64,000 nt of DNA, from assembly GCA_930367205.1 (NCBI GenBank), contig OV884011.1, positions 104,399,139-104,463,138 of the forward strand, read 5' to 3'. Source of the stretch: Acanthosoma haemorrhoidale (taxonomy: Eukaryota > Arthropoda > Insecta > Hemiptera > Acanthosomatidae). Positions within the stretch are counted from its first letter, which is position 1. Every line of letters starts with the position of its first letter. The notes below the pieces were generated by a model. That model saw only the letters and a list, made by a program, of their open reading frames with translations. It did not search any database and was not told the origin of the DNA. The position numbers and the translations under genes are program-made. Positions 23,367 through 35,921 of the stretch are shown here, one piece after another.

Positions 23367-23965
23367 TGTGGCGGTTCTTAGTATTTAGGGAAATCACCCT
23401 ATACTATTGCAGATATATTATAAACAGAAGTAAATTATTATAAATCTTTTAGCAATAAAGAAAACGCGGAAGCAAGTAACATGAGACGGGACGACGACTG
23501 TCAGTCATAAATTAGAGAGACCCTTACAGCCCAGGCCTGCGGGACCCTTGTCACATGTAAACCACAACAAGCTAAGTGGTCCTGTCAGCAGCTTGACAGA
23601 TTACTGAGAATCGGCATGCGCCTCACCACATGTTAGGATCTCGCAGGCCCTAAGCAACCTTTTTTGTTCAGCCCCTCCGAGGAGGCGTGACATATTTAAC
23701 GGAGGAGGCTAGCCCCACCAGTCAGTCTTTTCGCGCCGTTCCTCCGTAATACTTGCTTCTGTTCGAACTCTGAAACTTTGACTTATTCTTTATGAATCCT
23801 CTGTACCCCTTGAACATAGTGCATTGTCGGGGCACATACCTATCAGAAATGGAGTCAGATATTAACGCCGACCTGGAACGATTGTCCAGGTCACAAACTT
23901 GAACAATTCGCACTTGTCACCAGGGCTAGAGTGCTTGGGCACTCCCCTAGTGACATTACCCGACA
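23367..23965 (+). mobile_element. Solo LTR, family T, with 5-bp target duplication
   Basis: Starts TGTGGCGGTTCTTAG and ends ACATTACCCGACA, flanked on both sides by AGGTC (23362-23366 and 23966-23970), so the boundaries are firm. Similar LTRs lie at 46.74 and 53.79 kb (plus). Conserved internal blocks are AAATCACCCTATACT near the start, GAACATAGTGCATTGTCGGGG, and the imperfect inverted repeat GTCACCAGGG...CCCTAGTGAC near the end. The internal region was lost, as expected after LTR-LTR recombination. The superfamily cannot be told without coding sequence; 5-bp duplications fit gypsy or BEL/Pao. Confidence 0.85.
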
Positions 23966-23970
23966 AGGTC

Positions 23971-25735
23971 TAACCAACTAAAACCATAAAAAAATTTTCT
24001 CCCACTGTAAATATTCAGGATTATCATTATTTTATTTATCTGTTGAAAAGTGACGAAGTTGTTGAGAAGTTGATCAGTTATAAATCGAGTACTTATTCGA
24101 AACTGACGAAGCTCCTGCCAAAAAGTGGCCAAGTCTAGATATTATTTATATTAAAAAATTTTTTTATTGTTTATGAAAACGGATATTGGTCCATTTCCGA
24201 AAAACTCTTTGAGGTAACGGTAAAAAAAGGCGAGGCCACTGATCCCAGGTCAATTAGGCTTCTTAGCGACAGCTAAATTCTAATTCTAATGGGCAAAGGA
24301 ATCCACCTTGGATCCCACCTTCTTTTATGACTACTTTGAAGGACCCTTGGGTCAGGGAACTTCCATGTTGGGCTCGTATTGACTCTGAACATGAACACCG
24401 GGCATCCATGGTAGTTATATTATTGTGGGTCTAAAGTACCATGTACTCCAACTGGGACAGAAATATTCCTTAGTTTATATCCTACGAAGAGAGAGGCTAT
24501 ACATTCAAAATGAATTTCCCCACGTTAAAAAACATATTAAAGAGGGTAACTGAAAAATAATTTTAAGGCAACAGTAAAACTCGGAAATTTAATGTCTTTG
24601 AGGCGATGCCATTATTATTATTTATGTTTTTGTTCGATATTTTAGTTATTCATTATTGGTGTGAATTTCAGTGGCCGAAATTTCGCAAATGAAATGAAGT
24701 ATTTTTTTAAGTCACTTGATGTTCCACAAGGAACGCTGCTTCAAATTCTTCGCTTTCTACATCTTTTATTTCACACTGAATTAGGTTCAACTGCAATTTG
24801 AAAATATCATAGATAATCTTTATATGATAGATGATACTTTAATCCCTTTGCTGCTGTTTGAAGGCTTATAATATTAATATATACCATAATTATTTATTGG
24901 GCTATCGCCGGACCTGCAGATATTTCATTCATTTAACTGACAGATCCATTTTCAATTGTTATTAGAATAATATATTCATCACTCTATTGACATCAGTGGA
25001 CACAGATCTCAAATTCGCACTCTCTACATACAAATGTCTCCTCCAACCTTGGAGTCTTAAAATTCATTGCCAGACTCCTTTCTGAGAATAATCAACTAAC
25101 TATCCAAGGCCTCCTGGAGTGTTAATCCCTTCTAAGTTGGCACATTCGTCCAGATTATTCTACTGGGCGTTTGGCTTGGTACCTTAAGGTGTCATTCTAG
25201 TGTCACTAGAGTGGTTCGTGGGTCACTGAACGAGGTCTGTAACCTTGGCCATGAATTTTCTTCTGAGCCTGTTATATATAATAGGCAGGCGTATAGTAAA
25301 TGATACTTTCTCGCTTGACGGAGATGTACAATTTTATATAATACCAGTTGTGAGTAACTGGTCATCCCCGTGGTCATTAGCACGGAATAATTGCTGAAAT
25401 ATCTTGTACATCTCCTCTTAGCTTGTTCTAGTGATTTACTATTTATTAATTATCTTATAACGCTTACTAAACATTTATATTTTTTAATCATTTAACATTA
25501 TTTTTTAATTAATAATTTAATAGTTGTGTTTATAGGGAAGGATCACTATTGTTCTGTTCAATACCTTTAGTTTTGCGGTCACTTATGCAACTTATTGACT
25601 CTTCATTGTGGAAATTTCACTGCCGTAAGGTTCTTGATCGGAAATAGGGTTCAGGCTTTTTACGCCTTTACAATAGTTTCTTTATTATTCCTAGTGTTTA
25701 TTCCATATTATACACCTGTGTAATGTATTAAACTA
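23971..25735. other. Unassigned AT-rich intergenic DNA
   Basis: No gene, RNA or recognised repeat. Open frames are under 65 codons. Confidence 0.5.
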
Positions 25736-26549
25736 TTATGGGGACCTGAAAGTAATGTCGTATATTTACATTAAATTCTTACAGATACTTTTTTAACATC
25801 TTACTGTTGTACTATTCAATTAAAGATTGATTTACTCGATCCAATTGTTCGGTAGTAAAGGTCTGCATTCACAGTTTGTGAAGGTTTCAGCACTAAAGAT
25901 CCCGCGAGTACTCCATCAAACACACAAAAGTGCCTTGTTGAAGTGTAAACCTGGCTTAGCTGGCGATTCATTCAGAGAGAGCCGCTGCCTTTTGCGTTTT
26001 GAATTATTATAGAGGATCCATTTTTCATCTCCAGTGATCAAGCGATCAAAAAACCTTTCCGAATTGTGCCGCTGAAGCAATACGTTGCATGTGGTGGACC
26101 GATTAGCTTTGTTTTCTTCGGACAGATTATGCGACCCCAACGCCTGCCCTGCTTACTCTACCAATCTGCTGCAAATGCTTTTGGATGGTCCACCAAGTGT
26201 GTTTGACAGTTCCTCGATTGCTACCATTTCCATCCTTAACGTGTCATTGTCTAAAGTTGTTGATCTTCCTGGTCGATACGAGTCGAAACGATCAAAATTA
26301 CCGGATTTGAACTTAGAAAACCACTTTTGGTATTTACGTCTAAAGCACTTGGATAAATATCGCAAATGTTTTTGGTAACAACTACCCTTGTGAAACTCAA
26401 AAAACATACATACATACCTCTTCTGGTATTTGACAAGTCACTCTAACCTTAAAATGTCTTTGGTTCAACTTTGAAGAACACAATGACCTGATAAATGACA
26501 AACGCGTATCGACATGCGCAGAAATGACATTACTTTCAGGTCCCCCTAC
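25736..26549 (-). mobile_element. Internally deleted mariner transposon
   Basis: Terminal inverted repeats GGGGACCTGAAAGTAATGTC at the left (from about 25740) and its complement at the right (to about 26545), with TA dinucleotides outside both ends (25734-25735 and 26550-26551). Length is 814 bp against about 1.3 kb for a full mariner, so part of the interior is gone. Transposase remnants lie on the minus strand. Confidence 0.9.
25830..26410 (-). pseudogene. mariner transposase pseudogene
   Basis: Tc1/mariner DD34D transposase in several frames. The N-terminal DNA-binding part shows QKWFSKFKSGNFDRFDSYRPG and an EELSNTL helix; a separate frame gives NLSEENKANR and ITGDEKWILYNN, which carries the first catalytic Asp. 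A later fragment reads LKPSQTVNADLYY, after which the sequence meets the inverted repeat. The second and third catalytic Asp blocks (HDNARPH and the PDL motif) are absent. The protein is non-functional. Confidence 0.88.
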
Positions 26550-28841
26550 TATATATATTGATAGTTAATAAGGTAAAATAAGGTGAGCATCACGTTGAAA
26601 GACCTCGAGAAAGGCAAACGCAACTGAAAACTGAAAACAGATCAGTTCTTTAGAGTTTGCTAACGAAGTTAAGTGGTATGCTACTAAAATGAAACAGTGA
26701 AAATATGTTGTACGTTTAAGGTTACTTTACAATGAAAAAAATAAAATACAGCTAAAGAGTATCTTGGTCAATTAACCGTAAAGTATAATAATAATAATTA
26801 CACATATTGGCTGTTTAAGTATATTAACAATCATTGTTATTAAAGAAATTGAAACATACAAAACCGTAGTCATGAATCAACGGACTAGATGATAAGCCTC
26901 TCTAAATACCGATGAGAAAGAATTAACAAAGCAGGTGGGAAGGCAAAACAGAAGAAAACATAAAACAAAATGGATGAGGGTGGTAGCGAAAACCACCAAT
27001 GGATCCTTTAAAATATACAATTAAAAAATTTATATAATGTTCATAAAAGCATTGCTTACTTAACTCTCAGCATTCCTATTTCCGTTGAAAAATTTTAATG
27101 ATGATAAACTTCGTACACATTCAAGAGACAAAATTTCAGGGAAAAACAGAACAGCAAACTTAAATTATATAGTTTTTTCCAATTAATCTTTTTTATTTTT
27201 ATTTTTGATTACATTTGATTATATATATCTAATTTTAAACACGTAAGGGATGGAATTTTTAATACAATACTTGCCTAGAACTCGACTAAATCTACAAAAA
27301 TGCTATAGGAATAGTAATTATAGGGAATAATTTCAAGTAGTGTTTTCTGTATATTTTCGTTAGGTCTTGAAAAAAAATATCAACTGAACTAAATTTACAC
27401 AAGCAGTTATAAGATACTGCTATTGTTCGACCACGTGCTTAATTATTCACGGAATAAGCAGAGGGCTTGAGAAGAGTGCTATCCTGTCAGATATGTGGCT
27501 TCATTCCACCGTAATCCCAACACGAGATATTATGGCTTCTAATTTGCCCGTGCTGATTCGGCCATCTTTTTAGTAATTTGTAAACTTCTTTATTCCGGAC
27601 AGGCTGTACTCTGCGGTAATTTACAACTTTCTGCACGAAGTGGCCCCCTTCAAAACGTTCAGCGCCTAAAGTTTTTTTTCTTAATTCAAATAAAGTATAT
27701 TACTCTTATAAAAATAACCAAGGCTGAAGATTGGTGAAGGCCACACTTTTTTTTTTTTTTTTTGGAGGGGGGACAGAATGTTCAGGGACCGTGTTTCCGT
27801 ACTGCCTGTATGTTATTTACAAAAATTGTGTTTAAAATTTTTAGCACATAATCCACATTTCAGATAGATTTTTTAAACGCTTTCGTTGTACTATTCATTA
27901 TCCAAATAAAACATTCCATTTTGGGCTTGAACTATATAATTTCATTTTCCACTTTGTTTAAGTTCTCCAGTCAACTCCGTATCCGATGTGATAGTTCAAA
28001 GCGACTAACCAGGTCTACTAAGGTTTTTTTTCTTAGGGTGATGGGTCTGGTTAGGAGTTAAATCATCCTCTGAGAATAACAAGTAGCTACAATAAGAAAT
28101 AAAGTAGAAAAAATAACTCAAGGTTGAGATGTAACTGTCTAGCACCAACCACTCCAAGCGAACCGTCTACCAACAGAGGCAGCCTCTTTATCAGTTGTTG
28201 CACCAAGGCTTTATTCATTTATAAATTCTGCACCTCTGTGGGCCGAATGTTATCTCCTCATTACTATGCCTTATCTAAACGATTGAGGTTGATAATATTT
28301 CCTCACTTCGTGATTGATTTGGCCCCTAATTACCCGTTCTCAACTTGAACTTCGATAAATATCAAGTCCTTGCGTGGTTCCCATTCCCTTTGACCTTCTC
28401 CGTCTTTTTCCTCTACCGATATCTCGTCCCCTCCTGTGAATGCATGGTGAGACCACTGCGATATAAAGATGCACACTAATAGTGGCCAACCAATATAATA
28501 GTAGTCAAATGGTAAAGTAAGCTATAGGATGGGCAACCACGAGACTGTTTTTAATGGTTGGTCGATTGAGCAGTTTAATGGTGGAAATAGATTGGCAGAT
28601 TTTTATTTTTGAAATGTGCTATTTAAATTATAAACTTGGAATGTGAATACAGAGTGTCAAGAGACTTCTATGAAATCAAGTGTATTTTACATTATCTCAA
28701 ATGATTGGTGATACATTTCGAATAAGTTTATGACTTACTTTACTTGTATTTACTATAAGTTCGACATATTTAGAAGATAGCAAAATTTAATATTTGATTA
28801 ATTCATATTAAAATTATCTAATATAACGTTTATGTTTACAG
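26550..28841. other. Unassigned AT-rich intergenic or intronic DNA
   Basis: No supported gene. A 17-base T run at 27749-27765 next to GGAGGGGGGA may mark a retroposon end, but no family match was seen. Confidence 0.4.
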
Positions 28842-28896
28842 TGTGAAAAAATCATCAAGAGAACTAAACGAAAGAAGAATTGCACGCACACACCAG
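28842..28896 (+). CDS. Candidate internal exon (55 nt)
   Basis: Flanked by a good acceptor (TTTATGTTTACAG) and donor (CAG followed by GTATGTTGG). One frame is open: one base plus 18 codons, VKKSSRELNERRIARTHQ, strongly basic and unlike the AT-driven frames nearby. It ends in phase 0. The three exons at 58.4-59.07 kb begin in phase 0, so it could belong to the same plus-strand gene with a 29.5-kb intron. I do not recognise the peptide. Support is splice-site quality and composition only. Confidence 0.4.
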
Positions 28897-29764
28897 GTAT
28901 GTTGGTTGTCCTTCTCGATTATACTGTTTCATTTTCGTTTCCTTTAAAATTACTTCTTTAACGTTCATGTGCATACTGGGTACATTATTTAAAAATAATA
29001 ATATACGTACGATTTGCAGTACTAGTTTATTCACTAATCCTGCGCCTCGACTCCTAGTTTACAACGACAACTGATGAGAAACCTGACCGAAGTACGTCTT
29101 GATGAACGATATTCCCAGCATTGAAGCGTTTGAACCAAAGCGCTGCCATGTTTCGATGGATGTACTTTTTTCCGAAATACTTTCTTCAGTTGCCACCTTC
29201 GGACTGATTACGCTTCTTTCCAGTAATGAAATTACTTTAAATTGAGGGAATTACAATTTTTTTCCCGGACATGATAGTGAATAAAACGTAAGAACGGTTG
29301 GAGTACACAATTGAATAAAAGATTCGTCAATTGTTTACAATTAGTCAACGATTAGTCAAGTGGTTACATTGATACAAAATAATTACATGAGCAAAGAAAT
29401 ACAATGAATTCGCTTACGATTTTCAATGGAGCCGAAATTTGTTGTATCTTGATTGAAGAATAAAAAGTAATTATAATGTAAGTACAAATACATATGCATG
29501 TGTGCTAATATGTAGGCTTATAAAAGACGGTGAAGATAAAAGAAAAAGGCAAGCTGTAAGCACAACACATTTCTGTTTATTTATTATATCAACGGCGAAA
29601 CCGTACAGAAATATAAATAATTATTTTACTAATTTAGTGTTTTAGACAAACAAACAGCGATAGCAGACAATACGATTATTTTTTTACTAATAATTTCTTA
29701 ATATTTTTTTAAGCTGTCGATGTTTGATATTTGATGGCATTTAAAAAAAACTGTATTATGAGAA
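28897..29764. other. Unassigned DNA between candidate exon and LINE-B copy
   Basis: Nothing recognised. Confidence 0.5.
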
Positions 29765-30124
29765 AAGTGATTGGTGCTCCGTCGGTGGGTGAGTTCATCC
29801 ACCAGACACATCAAGTTTATTGACTCGTTGCAGCACGTGACAAACCCACTGTTTAACACTATAATCCCACCCCCATTCCCGTATCGATGGCAACAGAATG
29901 TTGAGGAAAATTAGGTTAAGTTATTTAGTTAGATTTAGGCTAGTATTTAGCACAAGTCATTCTTAAGGTGAACCCTATCATTTTCTGTGTTTGTGTTCAC
30001 ACGCATTGTATTCTGTACATCAGCCTATCATAGTAAATATAATAAGCGCGGTATGCATTTATGTAAACATTCCTTATTGTGGAATCTGTGTAAATTAAAT
30101 AAGGGGTTTTGAAACAAAAAAAAG
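29765..30124 (+). mobile_element. LINE family B, 5'-truncated copy (plus strand)
   Basis: Starts in the RT tail: CCGTCGGTGGGTGAGTTCAT corresponds to PSVGEFIH, aligned with LPTVDEFIQ in the 18 kb copy, then KFIDSLQHVTNPLFNT-like sequence with substitutions. The 3' UTR (GGAAAATTAGGTTAAG block) also occurs in the 55 kb copy. It ends in GGTTTTGAAAC followed by an A run at about 30117-30124. Confidence 0.75.
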
Positions 30125-33100
30125 GGTATATTTTGATATGCCTTATCGACGGCGTTTTCCGTTTCCATCCTCGTTCAGATTTAAAATTTCATCATCGCTA
30201 TTCAGAAGTATAAAAAGAAGAGCAACCTCGTCGAACGGTTGATTTTCTTTAGGAAAGCTTAACCTCGTTGTGTACAAATTTTCGTAAGTACCTTCCAATT
30301 TCTATCCTTCTTTCTGTTTCTTCATTTAACGACGCCTGGATTCCTGGGTAGTAGGGGATATCACTATTTTTTTGGTCATTTGATTGTCATTTGGTGGGGA
30401 GGGTCGATTAATCGGCAGAGATATTTGTTTGGAACACAAAAAAATAGAAAAAGTACGGCACTTTTCATTAGATTTTTTTAACACATAGAAGACAAGACAA
30501 AACAAAACGGTTACTGAAGTTGAGCTAAAATGAAAAAAAAAATGATGAGAACCCTGACTTGCATTGAATGACTTGCAATCTCAATAGGGAATCTATGAAT
30601 TGGACATAAAATAAACTGAATTTTCGCAAGTTTGTTAGTTATTCACTTCAGGGAGAACATTGAATAGATGGATATAATCTTTAAATTTCGTTATAGGCAA
30701 ATTTTATTACAGGACTATTTTTTTTTCAAAATAAGAGTGCTATTTCCGGATTGTCGTTGCAACCGGCATGTCGTTCGTTAAAAGCGAATTCCACTCAATT
30801 TTATTTTATTTAAAGCCAACGTTTTCGTGTCTAGGACTTTCGTAACAACTAAAAATAATTAAGACAATTGAAACAGTCTTAACCCTTAATATTACAGTTA
30901 ATATCATCGCATGCATTTTTGAGAACAAGATTGGTATCAAGTTTAATAATTTTGTATAAACTATTCAGTTAACCATCTCACTACAAGGAGAAATTTATTT
31001 ACTCATGCTACAAGGTGGGATGCTTAGTATTTTGTCCCAGGAAAAACCACAGGTGTTTTTTGAATTATTATGAATGTTCGATGGCGTTCTATTGTTTCCA
31101 AAATATCTAGCGATAATCTGAAATCTTTTGAATCAATTCCTGCAAAATTTTAACTAAAAATTGGAAGTTTTTTTTTTTTGTTTCGAATATCAACCTATTT
31201 CGAAAAAGATTTCAATAAACATAATTTTCACCTTTTTCAGGACGCAGTAAGGCACTTCATAATATAACAGTTATAATTGTCTAAAGGATAATAAATGATT
31301 ATGAACAATTATTACAGTCAGGTAGTAAACTACTTTTATTAGGCATCTAAGGACATAATGTTTGCAAAATTAATTTTTCATTTAAGCAAATCTGGAAGTA
31401 AAAAAATTACTAACTGTATATATAGTAAATTGCAGCATATAATGCTAAAGTCATTAAATAAGTCATTTTAAATATAATAAATTGACATTAAATTTACATC
31501 ACCATAGGGTTCAACCTTATAGCATGAATCAGACTCAACATATAAACAAATAACTAGAATGAAATTTATCTCAAAGAGTTTTTAACTGCGCAAACAATGA
31601 AAATATCTAATTGAGCCTCTTCAAAACATCTATAACAATACTGTCTTCAGTTCACTGTTTATATTTCTTAGTTAGCGGTTCACTTGTCAGAACCTGGTAC
31701 GAGTATAGTGCAGAAGGAACTGGTATACCTAAAACCCTCTCGTTCTATAATCTTATTTCATGAAGGGCTCTGAGGGTTGAAATATAAGGTTTTTCGAAAA
31801 ATCTGCTCGGCTACACATTACAACCAAACATTACGAAATGTTATACGCAAAACTTGCCACAAAACATACAAATGAAGATAACCGATTTATTTTCAGCATA
31901 AACAGCAAGGTGGGGTGTGAGGGCACCCCAGCTGGTTTTTTTCCCTCTCAGTAAGCAAATTGTGTGGTTATTGGGCTTCAAACGCAATATAACTCCACCA
32001 AACGTCTACACAAAATACACATACTACATCATATACAGGAAGCTACTGAGATCCCCACGACTTTCTGATCAGATGGTTCGGAATTTGTGGAGCTGCTCCA
32101 CGGAACCTAGTACCTAGAACCTAGGTTTGGAACAGCTCCAACATGGATCGCGTCATTCCTTTCAATTTATTATTTATATAATTTCACTATCTTTCATTGG
32201 TTTATGCGAAAATATTTTAATATTTAAAATAAATTTAACACCATTTTACAAACATTTCTATTTTCCTAATAAAAAAATTTGGCAATATTTAAAATTTTTT
32301 TTTTGATAAACCAATAAAAGATTGGGGAATCTTAAAATTTATGAATGCATAAAATATTTTAAAACCTTCAAATCTTTACTCTAATTATTGTTGTCATTTA
32401 AATTAAATATTCTAGTCTAATTAAAAATAATGGTTTTTTGTTGGCTGTGCTGATTGAATGGGGGTAATTCATAAATAAAAAGGCTTCTTCCACCAATAAT
32501 ACCTTTTTTTCTTTTTGCTACGTTTGTGAGTACATTTTTTTTATATAAAATAATATTTTGATGCATATGAATTCCAGCATAGAGGTGTGTGACTTTTAAA
32601 AATAAGTAAAATAAAGTGAAATTTAATATTTCAATGCTGGGGTTCATAACCGTCTAAAATATTACTGGCATTATCTGAAATAACAATCACAAATTTGTAC
32701 CCAATATTCCAAAAACCTATGATTTATTTTATTTCTGTATTCAAATTTTCACTCCTTTAGTCACTTTTCATGACATTACAGAATACTAGTGCGATTTTCA
32801 ACTCCCCTTCGAAATCGAAGTTCAACAATCGGTGGTCAAATTGAGTTTTTGGATTTTATGATTTATTTCTTTTATCTTGGATGAGCGTTGCTAATACAAA
32901 GCCGGTTTAATTGTTTTTGAAATTTAAATAGCCAGTATGGAAGGTTGTAAAAATTAGATTAAAGAATAGTTTTTATTTAAGGGCAAGAAATAGAAAGAAT
33001 AAAAATTATTAAGTTTTACTAATTAATTTTATATTTATTTGACATTATTTATTTCGTTATAATTTTTGAATATTATCATTTTGAAATAGTGAGAATAAAT

Positions 33101-34792
33101 CATGATCGTTCTATTTCTGATTTACGTTCCTAGCACTCCGATTTTAGTATGCAAAACGAGGACTAGCAACGAGTAAGTAAATCAGATGAATTGAAACTCG
33201 GAGCTGGAACGCTCAAGGGAACCTAATATTCTGGATGAGCTGGAACGGTTGGAGCAGATGCGTTATTTGTTCATTCCGCCGCAACCTTATTTCTGAAATC
33301 CCCACCCATGGCACCTCGAGACAATAGCTCCTAGCGGAGTCCCAATACCTCACCATTAATTATCTTGTTTATTCAAATTATTACTTTTATTTCCTTTAAA
33401 TCTTCATCTCAAGATTAAATAATATTAAACCCTTAATTATTATAAGTCTGAAATATATTTAAACTAGATATTAATGGATAATAGGAAATAGCCTCTGCTA
33501 GTATTTGCAGTGTTATAAATCTTAACGAATCAAAACTGTAAATAATGTCTTGGGGAATTTAAATGAGCTCGTAAATCGTCAAGTGATTTAAATGTTATTG
33601 CTAAGCCCATAAGGACAAACGGGTAGGGGTCTTTAATTAATATTAACTAATCTACAAGGAAAGAAACACAATTTATTGATTTAGATAACCTTTTAAATTT
33701 ATTTATTTTATATTTATTGCCCATTATGGGTTTAAAAGTTTGTTTCAAGTTTTTTTTAACTAATGTTTTATTATTTCAAAATCTATATTATCCCTGCATT
33801 GACATATCTGTCGGTGTTGATTATAAATACACACTTTGTAGAGACTGAAGATCTTTTACTTGAAGTGTTCTTCAATGCTACCTAGTGTCTATCTTTTTAC
33901 CTTTTATATTTTTAAACTAGATCACTTTCACTATAGTTGATATGTAAGTTTAATTTTGTATTTTTAAGTTATAATTACTAAATTAAATTAACACAGCTGT
34001 TAAAATTAATGTTAATTTTTAATTAACATCGCAACTATAAGACAACTTTTTTTTTTTTTTGAGCCATGGTGTTTTGAATGAGGAGTTCCTTTTGACGCCC
34101 CGATGACGCTAAAATAGATAGCGACCCCAAGAAAAATAACTAAGGAACATTAATCAATCATTTAGAACGACTAAACGAGTTAAACATCTTGGGGTCCATA
34201 TTAGTAATATGTATCACGTGCAGGGCCTTTAAAGGAGGGGAGGATTCGCCGCCGTAAAGGTACTAAACTCTCAACCAGTTGCGGCGAGGATTAGTGTACT
34301 CGCGAATGTTTAATGTACATTTGCATAAAAGTTCCATCCATATGAGGAAGTGATATTATGATGAAGCTAGTCCATATTTATGAACCACTTCTCAATGTCG
34401 TGTTTAATAATTAATTTAAATTACATTCAAGTATTTATAAACCTCTTAGATGAAATCCGTTGGTTTACAAGTAGATCTATGACCTCGCAGTTTTTTTTAT
34501 ACTTTGTAATACCATACATGTTAGTAGCCTGTGTTCATAAAAATGTTTTTGGATTCATATTTTATGGCCTGTATGATTCTGAGACCGACTTCGTCTCCCT
34601 AAGAAGTTTTATGTTGAATTGCTAGCTTATTCCTGAACTTAAGGACAGCAACATCATCTCATTAAGTTCTTTCGAGAAGTGTTCGCTATGAACGAACTAT
34701 TACCATTGAGTGATCGAGACCGAATTCGGCATAATTATTAATTATTCAAAGCCAACGCCTTTACAAATATTTTAAAATTACATTTATAATTT
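30125..34792. other. Unassigned AT-rich DNA, possible promoter at 30.2 kb
   Basis: No supported gene. TATAAAAA at 30209-30216 is followed 68 bases later by a consensus donor GTAAGT (30284), so a short first exon is conceivable, but there is no other support. The 32.0-32.15 kb segment contains repeated CCTAG/GAACCTAG and GGAGCTG/CAGCTCC inverted blocks. Confidence 0.35.
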
Positions 34793-35892
34793 AATATTTG
34801 TTTTTGGTTCTTTGTATCCAGTCTTCTCAACGGAAAAAGCTGTAATTATCATTTTCATTCCGTTCGTTGAAAGCCCCGATAATTCGTACCCGGCTTACGA
34901 GTACTAACATAACAGCGGCCACTGTTCATATGAAGCCGGAAGTAATTTCTTCGAAACCTCGGATTAAAATACCTCGATGACTATCACCGTTAGAAAGGTA
35001 GTGTAAGGTGGCCACAACATATTTCCCCCAAGCTATACTCTTCTCGGTGATCTGAAACAAAAGAAATGGTAGCCGGAGGGTATGCCCGCGGTAGCGATGT
35101 GGCTGTGGCAGGCAAGTTTCCAGCTCCCTCAGATTGTAGCGCCAATCCGGATGTACTAGTTCGCAGGGTTGCTAGGTCGGGTGTCGATTTGTTTTGAGTC
35201 GTCTTTCACATCTTTGTTGTTGTATCATCTCCCGGGTGTCACGGGTCGTCTCTATGCAGTGAGTAGTTCCCCCGGGGTTCCGTGTTTCCTGTCGTAGTCT
35301 ATTAGCAGGCGTCCGGGGCAGGTCCATGCTAGTGGATGAACTCGAGGCACTTCGAAGAGATGATAGTCGTTTTAAGATCGTTAACCAGCCGTTTTTAGAA
35401 TGTAACAGCTACGGTTGTAGCTTCTATGTCGCCGAGGTTCGACGGCTCTGGCCATCTAACGTTCGGTCGATCTTAGTGAGTTCGTATCGCATCTTCTTAG
35501 GCGGCGGTAACGGTCCCATGAAGTCCAAGGCCGGCGTGAGGAAATGCGACCGCCGCCTGAATACGTGACCCCTCACCCCCTAAACGACTGTTTATGGCTG
35601 CCAGGTGGTACTATTGCCCACCTGGCTTTTAGGCCGGTGGGTACCTGGCTGTTCATGGCTGCCAGCGGCCGACCCTTTTAGTTTTATGACTTGTTTTTGA
35701 CTGCCGGCTTCCGCGCATTCATTACTTAAACTTTTACAATGATTTACATACATTTAGTTCCTGTTATTTTACTTTTGCTTACAATATATATGCAATAGAG
35801 TATAGGGTGATTTAACTTATGTAGTTAGCGGTCGCTACAACGGTTTTCAATTGAACACCGTAGCTTTACCCATTAAAGAATTACAATGGAAA
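34793..35892. repeat. Dispersed repeat C, interrupted copy
   Basis: The left part (from TAATATTTGTTTTTGGTTCT to the CACCGTTAGA block near 34990) and the right part (AACACCGTAGC...CCATTAAAGAATTA at 35855-35885) match the repeat at 48795-49105 in order. About 0.85 kb lies between the two parts here: a GC-rich segment of unknown nature (35000-35410) and a solo LTR (35416-35839). An 80-codon open frame at 35326-35568 crosses the LTR border and is therefore not a gene. Confidence 0.65.
35416..35839 (-). mobile_element. Solo LTR, family T relative, with ACGGT target duplication
   Basis: On the minus strand it begins TGTAGCGACCGCTAACTAC, matching TGTAGTGACCGCTAACTAC at 53790, followed by the shared AAATCACCCTATACTCTATT block. 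It ends in GAAGCTACA. Perfect 5-bp duplications ACGGT lie at 35411-35415 and 35840-35844. The 424-bp length and the distinct 3' part make it a subfamily different from the 23, 47 and 54 kb copies. Confidence 0.85.
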
Positions 35893-35921
35893 TGAGGTGA
35901 AATCAGAACATCGAATCTTTT

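Noticed and set aside
30130..30300. Minus-strand coding exon ending in an acidic stretch and GKRRR-stop
   Set aside because: The frame runs through the TATA/donor region, lacks a convincing acceptor and has no partner exon.
35326..35568. 80-codon open frame as a gene
   Set aside because: It crosses the exact border of a solo LTR fixed by target duplications, so it is a chance frame.
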